Below, piece after piece: positions 55,195-64,000 of a DNA stretch of 64,000 nucleotides. Made by a program: the position numbers and the translations under genes. Position 1 is the first letter of the stretch, and each line of letters begins with the position of its first letter. The DNA comes from Cyanophora paradoxa (lineage: Eukaryota; Glaucocystophyceae; Cyanophorales; Cyanophoraceae), in contig QPMI01000679.1 in NCBI GenBank assembly GCA_004431415.1, positions 95,197 through 159,196 on the forward strand, read 5' to 3'. Below the pieces are notes generated by a model. It did not search any database. It was not told where the DNA came from and saw nothing but the letters and a program-made list of their open reading frames with translations.

Positions 55195-58100
55195 ATGGCG
55201 TCGCCCGGCGGGCCCAGCGCAAGCAGCTCTGAGTCAGTAGGTACGTCCCGGAACCGCCCCTCGGACCTGCCTGGGCGCGCTTTCTTCCGATCCTTCTAAA
55301 AAGCGTGTTTTCGGAGCGAAATTTTGGCACTATGTTCACTATGCCCGCCGGCCGTGGGCTCGGATCTGGCCGGGGCCTTTTTCAAGCGATCGCCGGCGCC
55401 GCGTCCGTCGTCCGACGGTTCGCGCTGGCGATCGCCCCGGAGTACTCGGTACCAGGGCCTAGCGATCGCCGGAGCGATGAGAAGGCTCTCTGACCGGCGA
55501 TCGCTTGCGCAGGAGCTGCTTCAAGTTCGTCGCACCAGCCAACGCCAACGCCTGCAGTGCGTGCCCGCCTCCCGTAGCGCTGCGAGCTTGCTCGCATAGA
55601 GATTCTCTATTCAATTGGATCGCTAGATCTGCCCCGCGCATAGAGCCTTCTCATTGCTCGGCGATCGCTTTGTGTTCGGCGCCATACCCAGCGAGTCCGA
55701 CCTCTAACAAAGAGCTGCTGGGCCGGCGATCGCTTCTGGGTTCTCAGTTCTAACGGTCGCCGCGGGCTTGACGTCCACCGCCTTCTCATTGGCCAAGCGA
55801 TCGCTGCTTTTCGGTGTCTTATGCCCGACTGCGCAGCATGTCGACCCCAGGAGCACACTCTTTGGGAGGAAGAGATGGAGTGGACCTCCAGCTCATCTCC
55901 CAACCCCCTTCTGGCGGGCCGCGCGGCGGGTGGTGGCCTCGTGGGCGGCCTCGGGGGCGGCTCCGGCCTTGAGCTTGTCCCCGCCCCTCCCCTCCCCCGG
56001 GCCCCGCCCCTCCCCCGGCCCGCCCCTCCCCCGGGCCCGTCCCTCCCCCCGGGCCCGCCCTCCCCCCGGGCCCGTCCCTCCCCCGGCCCCGCCCTCCCCC
56101 GGGCCCGCCCCTCCCCCGGGCCCGCCCCTCCCCCGGCCCGCCCCTCCCCCCGCCCCCCCCTCCCCCCGGCCCGCCCCTCCCCCGGGCCCGCCCTCCCCCG
56201 GGCCGCCCCTCCCCCGGGCCCGCCCCTCCCCCGCCCCCCCCCTCCCCCGGCCCCGCCCCTCCCCCGGGCCCGTCCCTCCCCCGGCCCCGCCCCTCCCCCG
56301 GGCCCGCCCCCCCCCGGCCCTGTCCCTCCCCTCCCCCGGCCCGGTGCGCGGCGCGGGAGGCGGCGCGGAGGCGGCGCGGGAGGCGGCGCGGGAGGCGGCG
56401 CGGGAGGCGGCACGGGAGGCGGCGCGGCGGGTGGCGCCCTGGACGGCGCAGCGGGCGGCGACGCTGGTGGCGCTGGCAGAAGGCGACAAGCACATGCACC
56501 CTTCGAGATCTGTGCGTTTCTCTGTGAAATCTGCACGCCGCCTCTTTGTCTTATCATGTTTGCAGATCTGGACCCCCAAGTGCATTATGTGGAGGACATC
56601 ATCGTCGACCTGCCCCCTGCCAGATGCTTGCGTGCACTGCGCAACCTGTTTGTGGGCACAAAGGGAGCGTTTCGAGGCCCCAAATTTCAGAGTTGTGTTG
56701 ATTGGCTTGATGAGGTGCTCTGCAGCTCAAAGAATTGATCGAATGGAATCTAAGACCAACTTATCCAGGTGACAGAAGCGGCTCGGCAAGCTCAGGCGAA
56801 CGCTTGTCGGTTGCAGTTTCGAGGTGAACCAGCAAAGAACCGGACACGGACACTGGAGGATCTCCATGCTCTGAAGCACTTCATGAGCACTGTGCGTCCT
56901 CGATCTTCTTTAGCTTGAGATTCGCCATGAGATACTGCATTTAGGTCGCACTCGAATCGCCAAGCCTTCAGCGCACCGGTCCCGACCCTCATCCAGATGC
57001 TGATATAGCTGCTGGCGACAAGGAAGATACCTCAAGCTCTTCTCAACTCGATGAGCTCATTGATATGGACGTAAGCATCTATCTATCTTGGCCAGTTGAA
57101 GCACGGCACTCACTGCAGGCACAGTGTGCATTTCTGGGCCTTGGCGTGCCAGGGGCGCACGGTGAGTTTGCAGTGGATACGGACCTTCGAGCCAGGCACT
57201 ACGACTGGCTAAAGGCCCGGGTGACGAGCTTCTATACCAACAAGATCTACATCCGTGAGAGACGACTGCGAGAGATAGATCTGGCACGTGTCCATGCCAG
57301 CTTGCCTCGTGCTTCTTCTGCTTACTTGCTGCCCGGTCAGGTCATCTTGTCTCTGGACTTTCAGGAGGGCAAGGATGACACAAGTACTAGCGATGACAAA
57401 CGATCATACGCTGTTGAATCGAAGATGTTCCTATCGCTCTGGATAGAGGTGTTCTTCTACGGGCGATCGAGCAATTCATCACTCGATTTCTACAGTACGT
57501 CCCCTTCAAATCACTGCATTCTATTTTGAAAACCGAAATGTGATGCAGCCCCTGATGATGGCGAGATCCGCTCAGCTGCTGCTGTGCTCACACAGCTTCT
57601 GGCCCTGCGGCCAGGAGACGCTGAGTTGGACCGTGAGCCTGCACGGGCACAAGGTCTTGCAAATGCTTTCATGGAGGTGCACGATGCTTTCATGCTCTGT
57701 CTTTTCGTAACATGTTCTTAATTTATATTAGGTCACAAACGGACAGTCTGAAATCAACCTTCTGCGTATGCAAGCGACTCTCGGGCTCAGCCAGCAAGCA
57801 ATGTACCTTGGCACGAAGGAAGAAATGAAGGGCCAGTTCCGCAGTCTCGCTCAATCAGTGCACGCAGCACAGCAGCAGACACGGGAAGGCGAATCACTCC
57901 AGCTGTGGTATGCATCCGGGGGGGGGGGGGGGGCGGAGGGGGGGTAAAGTTTTTTTTCTTACCAATGGCGACGCAGGCTTCATGCATGTGTGGAGCTTGC
58001 AGCAGCAGCTGCAGAGGCCGCGTTGGTGGAAGAGTTGCCACGTGGGAAAGGGCGGAAGCGCAAGGCGCAGGACGATCTCGTGTCGTACCCGGAGGTGAAG

Positions 58101-60020
58101 AAGCTTCTTCGGAAGTGCAACGCGTACGGAGGCAACAGGGATGTCGGTCGTGGCGGCAAGATTGCAAGCGATGTGCAGGTCCTGCAGGCTGTTCGGAAGA
58201 GCGGCAAGGAGCTTCTTCGCCTTCTTGCAGGGCCGGCAAGCAGCATATCAGTCGGCATTATCTTCTCAGACCTTGTCCGCAAATCGCGTTTTCGGCGGTG
58301 GGCGACAATTGCCAACCAGCTCATATTCAAAGGCCTTGTAGATCTAGCCAAGGCATTCGACGACGAGGAGCACGGCAACGCAAGGCGGGCGCGAGCAGCG
58401 TGGGAGGCCGCGCGGCAAGCAGGTCAAGACCCAGGCCCGGCTCCCGAACAGGCGCCAAGTCCAATGGAGGTTCGACTACCCCCCCCTCCAACCCCCCTCC
58501 CCCTTCGCTACGCGTACCCCCCCCCCCCCGACACGTGGAGCTGATGCGCGTACCCTGCCGTTCTCCACAGGCGTGCCACGAGGCAATGGAAACCCTGCCG
58601 TTCTCCACCACGAAGCGCCGGCGAACGAGCTCTTCACCCGGCTGCGCATGAAGCCAGAGCTGGCGGTGCGTGCGAGGGTACGAAGACGACGCCACAGAAG
58701 GGTTACTGAACTCTAATTCCGGTGCAGGAGAAATACGGTACAGGTCGCGCAGCGGAGAACAGCTTTCAGGCTCTGAAGCAAGTGGCTGCAGTGCTGGAAC
58801 AGATGGGCTCCAAGTCAGATGTTCTAACACACCGGATGCTGAATGGGGCAACGACTCTGGAGAGGAGTACCCCGAGGTGGACGAACTCGGCGCGACGGCA
58901 TACAGGAGAACTACACGGAAAGTCCAACAGGTACGAGCAACGGTTATCGCAAATGCTCAAGCTCACGAGAAACTCAGCCAAACGGCGCGGGACAATTGGT
59001 CGATGTGGACATCGATGTTGAGGCGTATGTGCCTCGCCATACACGAGGCGAAACAAGCCTCTATGGCTAGGCACACCTGAGCGGCCTATTCCGACACCCA
59101 TCCTGTCCTGCTTGTACAGACGGTCCGCGTACCCCCTTCTCTTTTCTTTCTTTTCCTTGTTTCTTTTCCTTCTTATTTCCCTTCTCCCGCTGAACGTGCT
59201 CTGACTTGGCGCGTCGCAGCGTGGCGAACACCGAGAACCGATACTTCAACGCGCTGAGCAATACCCTGAAGGCGAAACTGCACTGGTTCCCTGCAATGTC
59301 ACGGGAGGAAGGAGGCTCCAGATCGGTACGGGGAGCATCGCCGTGGTCGCAACCGCGATACGGACGCGAGGGCAGCGAGCCCCGCAGCACGTGCGTACGT
59401 CGAGAAGCTGGCTCGCCTACCGCCAAACGACGGTGCACTGGAGTGCACGGCCACGCAAGGTGCCGCGCGCTGCAGCGTCTCCAGTCAAGTGCACCGGCTT
59501 GATGTACCGGAACAACACCGGAGGCAACAATGGTTATCCTCCGGGGCTTCACCAATCTCGAGTGGACACTGCCGTGCGCCTCTTCTTTTTCTACTTGTGG
59601 TTTCCTTTTTTCTGTCCATGGATATCAGTAACCACTCTTGCTGATTGCCTCGAGCTCATATATATCACGAGCAGAGTCACCATCAAGAGTCACGCCGCTG
59701 CATTAGTGCAGGCCCTCCTTCAGCTCTCGGAGCCTGTGCATGATATGACCTTCCACACGACCGCTGGCTCCATCTTCAAGGCAAGATGCCGAGCTGACCG
59801 CGTGCTCGAGATTCTTTTCTCGCCTCGATGGGGTCGGGTGGTATGCGCCGGGCACCACCAGCGCAGCCCAATGGACTGCGCACCATTTGTTGCGGTTGCG
59901 AAAGAATGGTTCCGCAAGCCGCTAGTGGCCGAGGAGGATCGGTTTGCTGACCCAGGTAGACTAGATGAGCTAGTGGAGCGGTGCAAGCAGTTTGTAGGGC
60001 CGCAGTTGAACTTCCAGTGA
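55195..60020 (+). pseudogene. Array gene, unit 5, multiple single-base deletions
   Basis: Same layout, offset about +21060 falling to +21046 by the end because deletions accumulate. Examples: GGCGCGGAGGCGG near 56366, GCAATGGAAACC near 58585, GCGAGGGTACG near 58674, GTGCCTCGCCAT near 59030, and GTGGACACTGCCGTG near 59560. Several shift coding frames. The deletion near 59030 changes the end after MLRRMCL to AIHEAKQASMARHT. Confidence 0.5.
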
Positions 60021-60440
60021 GCGTAGAGTTCTTGAGCGCCTTGCAATTTTGTGGAGCAAGTCAAATTTCGTCGATGTACCCCAGAGCCTTCGCTTTTAAG
60101 CCACCGAGCCCCCAAGTTTAGGGGGGAATGAGTCGGGGGGTACCCCGACCTTCGAAAGTGAGGCGCGCGGCGTCGACGCAAAGCTCGCGCAAAGCTCGCG
60201 CATAGCGCTTCGCAGCGCGCGCGCCGTGCTCAGCCCGCGGCGCCACGCCCGCCCCGCAGGCGACTTCGCCGCGCCCGCGCACGCGAGGAGTACACATCGC
60301 TCGCTTCATCGGCTCACCCGCGGCGCCGGCGGCGCGCTAGCTACACGCTTTCGCTTGTCCGAGTTCACATCATCGAATTCTGCAGCCGTCGCCCTTCCTC
60401 GCCGCTGTAAGGCGGCGCGCAGGGATTCGATCTCTCAACC

Positions 60441-63400
60441 ATGGCGTCGCCGGCGGGCCAGCGCAAGCAGCTCTGAGTCAGTAGGTACGTCCGGAACCGC
60501 CCTCGGACTGCCTGGGCGCGCTTTCTTCCGATCCTTCTAAAAAGCGTGTTTTCGGAGCGAAATTTTGGCACTATGTCACTATGCCGCCGCCGTGGCTCGG
60601 ATCTGGCCGGGCCTTTTTCAAGCGATCGCCGGCGCCGCGTCGTCGTCCGACGGTTCGCGCTGGCGATCGCCCGGAGTACTCGGTACAGGGCCTAGCGATC
60701 GCCGGAGCGATGAGAAGGCTCTCTGACCGGCGATCGCTTGCGCAGGAGCTGCTTCAAGTTCGTCGCACCAGCCAACGCCAACGCCTGCAGTGCGTGCCCG
60801 CCTCCCGTAGCGCTGCGAGCTTGCTCGCATAGAGATTCTCTATTCAATTGGATCGCTAGATCTGCCCCGCGCATAGAGCCTTCTCATTGCTCGGCGATCG
60901 CTTTGTGTTCGGCGCCATACCCAGCGAGTCCGACCTCTAACAAAGAGCTGCTGGGCCGGCGATCGCTTCTGGGTTCTCAGTTCTAACGGTCGCCGCGGGC
61001 TTGACGTCCACCGCCTTCTCATTGGCCAAGCGATCGCTGCTTTTCGGTGTCTTATGCCCGACTGCGCAGCATGTCGACCCAGGAGCACACTCTTTGGGAG
61101 GAAGAGATGGAGTGGACCTCCAGCTCATCTCCCAACCCCCTTCTGGCGGCCGCGCGGCGGTGGTGGCCTCGTGGGCGCCTCGGGGCGGCTCCGGCCTTGA
61201 GCTTGTTCCCGCCCCTCCCCCTCCCCCGGGCCCCCGCCCCCCCGGCCCGCCTCCCGCCCCTCCCTCCCCGGCCCGCCCTCCCCCGGGCCCCTCCCCCCGG
61301 GCCCGCCTCCCCCGGCCCGCCCCTCCCCGGCCCGCCCTCCCCCGGGCCCGCCCCTCCCCGCCGCCCCTCCCCCGGCCCCGCCCTCCCCCGGCCCGCCCCT
61401 CCCCCCGGGCCCGCCCTCCCCCGGGCCGCCCTCCCCCCGCCTCCCCGCCCCCCCCTCCCCCGGCCCCGCCCTCCCCCCGGGCCCGTCCCTCCCCCCGCCC
61501 GCCCCTCCCCCGGGCCCGCCCCCCCCCGGCCCTGTCCCTCCCCCTCCCCGGCCCGGTGCGCGGCGCGGGAGGCGGCCGGGGAGGCGGCGCGGGAGCGGCG
61601 CGGGAGCGGCGCGGGAGGCGGCACGGGAGGCGGCGCGGCGGGTGGCGCCCTGGACGGCGCAGCGGGCGGCGACGCTGGTGGCGCTGGCAGAAGGCGACAA
61701 GCACATGCACCCTTCGAGATCTGTGCGTTTCTCTGTGAAATCTGCACGCCGCCTCTTTGTCTTATCATGTTTGCAGATCTGGACCCCCAGTGCATTATGT
61801 GGGGACATCATCGTCGACCTGCCCCCTGCCAGATGCTTGCGTGCACTGCGCAACCTGTTTGTGGGCACAAAGGGAGCGTTTCGAGGCCCCAAATTTCAGA
61901 GTTGTGTTGATTGGCTTGATGAGGTGCTCTGCAGCTCAAAGAATTGATCGAATGGAATCTAAGACCAACTTATCCAGGTGACAGAAGCGGCTCGGCAAGC
62001 TCAGGCGAACGCTTGTCGGTTGCAGTTTCGAGTGAACCAGCAAAGACCGGACACGGACACTGGAGGATCTCCATGCTCTGAAGCACTTCATGAGCACTGT
62101 GCGTCCTCGATCTTCTTTAGCTTGAGATTCGCCATGAAGATACTGCATTTAGGTCGCACTCGAATCGCCAAGCCTTCAGCGCACCGGTCCCGACCCTCAT
62201 CCAGATGCTGATATAGCTGCTGGCGACAAGGAAGATACCTCAAGCTCTTCTCAACTCGATGAGCTCATTGATATGGACGTAAGCATCTATCTATCTTGGC
62301 CAGTTGAAGCACGGCACTCACTGCAGGCACAGTGTGCATTTCTGGGCCTTGGCGTGCCAGGGGCGCACGGTGAGTTTGCAGTGGATACGGACCTTCGAGC
62401 CAGGCACTACGACTGGCTAAAGGCCCGGGTGACGAGCTTCTATACCAACAAGATCTACATCGTGAGAGACGACTGCGAGAGATAGATCTGGCACGTGTCC
62501 ATGCCAGCTTGCCTCGTGCTTCTTCTGCTTACTTGCTGCCCGGTCAGGTCATCTTGTCTCTGGACTTTCAGGAGGGCAAGGATGACACAAGTACTAGCGA
62601 TGACAAACGATCATACGCTGTTGAATCGAAGATGTTCCTATCGCTCTGGATAGAGGTGTTCTTCTACGGGCGATCGAGCAATTCATCACTCGATTTCTAG
62701 TACGTCCCTTCAAATCACTGCATTCTATTTTGAAAACCGAAATGTGATGCAGCCCCTGATGATGGCGAGATCCGCTCAGCTGCTGCTGTGCTCACACAGC
62801 TTCTGGCCCTGCGGCCAGGAGACGCTGAGTTGGACCGTGAGCCTGCACGGGCACAAGGTCTTGCAAATGCTTTCATGGAGGTGCACGATGCTTTCATGCT
62901 CTGTCTTTTCGTAACATGTTCTTAATTTTATATTAGGTCACAAACGGACAGTCTGAAATCAACCTTCTGCGTATGCAAGCGACTCTCGGGCTCAGCCAGC
63001 AAGCAATGTACCTTGGCACGAAGGAAGAAATGAAGGGCCAGTTCCGCAGTCTCGTCAATCAGTGCACGCAGCACAGCAGCGACACGGGAAGGCGAATCAC
63101 TCCAGCTGTGGTATGCATCCGGGGGGGGGGGGGGCGGAGGGGGGGTAAAGTTTTTTTTCTTACCAATGGCGACGCAGGCTTCATGCATGTGTGGAGCTTG
63201 CAGCAGCAGCTGCAGAGGCCGCGTTGGTGGAAGAGTTGCCACGTGGAAAGGGCGAAGCGCAAGGCGCAGGACGATCTCGTGTCGTACCCGGAGGTGAAGA
63301 AGCTTCTTTCGGAAGTGCAACGCGTACGGAGGCAAAGGATGTCGGTCGTGGCGGCAAGATTGCAAGCGATGTGCAGGTCCTGCAGGCTGTTCGGAGAGCG

Positions 63401-64000
63401 CAAGGAGCTTCTTCGCCTTCTTGCAGGGCCGGCAACAGCATATCAGTCGGCATTATCTTCTCAGACCTTGTCCGCAAATCGCGTTTTCGGCGGTGGCGAC
63501 AATTGCCAACCAGCTCATATTCAAAGGCCTTGTAGATCTAGCCAAGGCATTCGACGACCGAGGAGCACACGGCAACGCAAGGCGGGCGCGAGCAGCGTGG
63601 GAGGCCGCGCGGCAAGCAGGTCAAGACCCAGGCCCGGCTCCGAACAGGCGCCAAGTCCAATGGAGGTTCGACTACCCCCCCTCCAACCCCCCTCCCCTTC
63701 GCTACGCGTACCCCCCCCCCCCCGACACGTGGAGCTGATGCGCGTACCCTGCCGTTCTCCACAGGCGTGCCACGAGGCAATGGGAAACCCTGCCGTTCTC
63801 CACCACGAAGCGCCGGCGAACGAGCTCTTCACCCGGCTGCGCATGAAGCCAGAGCTGGCGGTGCGTGCGAGGGTACGAAGACGACGCCACAGAAGGGGTT
63901 ACTGAACTCTAATTCCGGTCAGGAGAAATACGGTACAGGTCGCGCAGCGGAGAACAGCTTTCAGGCTCTGAAGCAAGTGGCTGCAGTGCTGGAACAGATG
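60441..64000 (+). pseudogene. Array gene, unit 6, heavily indel-bearing and cut by window end
   Basis: Same order of segments but with many one-base losses in coding and non-coding parts (near 60420-60690, 61150-61620, 62030-62050, 62461, 62697, 63053, 63247-63420, 63480-63500) and a few gains (for example GAAGATAC near 62136 and GACGACCGAGG near 63555). No long part of the reference frame survives. The window ends inside the EKYGTGRAAENS exon. Confidence 0.5.

Larger units (their letters stand above)
33913..64000 (+). repeat. Tandem array of ~5.26-kb gene-bearing units
   Basis: Units start at GCGCGCGCGCCGTGCTCAGC: 33913, 39169, 44433, 49700, 54965 and 60215, giving lengths 5256, 5264, 5267, 5265 and 5250; the sixth is cut by the window. 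All are head-to-tail in the plus direction. The layout of each is: GC-rich leader with an ATG in good context; a 0.42-kb cluster of seven GCGATCGC octamers; C-rich minisatellite; G-rich 12-base repeats; then a spliced gene of at least nine exons. Copies differ mostly by minisatellite length and single-base indels. Confidence 0.95.

Noticed and set aside
33913-64000. CRISPR array or rDNA array
   Set aside because: Units are 5.26 kb with no short repeat/unique spacer pattern and no rRNA-like sequence. The repeated object is a spliced protein gene.

Overview
The window is nuclear DNA of a GC-rich unicellular eukaryote, most likely a microalga. The evidence is dense short spliceosomal introns (31-270 nt), many donors of the type GTAC(C)n or GTGCG, an elevated share of GC-AG introns, F-box and LRR-ankyrin-TIR proteins, a PIF/Harbinger transposase, and a eukaryotic tRNA-Gly(GCC) with internal A/B boxes and a TTTT terminator. 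Pelagophyte-like or haptophyte-like algae fit these traits, but the sequence alone does not fix the lineage. Exon models were built by hand. I trust them where consecutive exon phases agree; no transcript or database evidence was available.

Layout. 1-2600 (-) and 3180-7529 (+): two divergent paralogous multi-exon genes for LRR-ankyrin-TIR proteins that look like intracellular immune or sensor receptors. The minus copy runs off the left edge inside its ankyrin exons. 8149-11141 (+): a six-exon F-box/LRR-like gene of about 749 codons. 11142-14826: intergenic DNA with a tRNA-Gly, a GC-rich higher-order minisatellite and very palindrome-rich DNA. 14827-21664 and 22339-29177: two almost identical copies of a 6.84-kb palindrome-saturated block, each with a candidate minus-strand spliced gene carrying a 20-residue Gln tract. 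Each block is followed by a fragment of the repeat unit that forms the right half of the window (21665-22338 and 29178-29343).

29344-33912: a PIF/Harbinger-type region. It holds a complete six-exon DDE transposase (33154-31522, minus) and a convergent plus-strand gene that may be its accessory protein. 33913-64000: a tandem array of at least five full 5.25-5.27-kb units plus a sixth cut by the window edge. Each unit carries the same unrecognised spliced gene, a cluster of seven GCGATCGC octamers, and a C-rich minisatellite next to a G-rich one. The last two units contain many single-base deletions, which suggests either an unpolished contig end or decay.

Function. The left end is a receptor/F-box neighbourhood of ordinary single-copy genes. 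The middle and right are dominated by amplification: segmental duplication, a DNA transposon and a gene-bearing satellite array. The two least explained items are the palindrome-saturated DNA and the 5.26-kb array with its conserved unknown gene.
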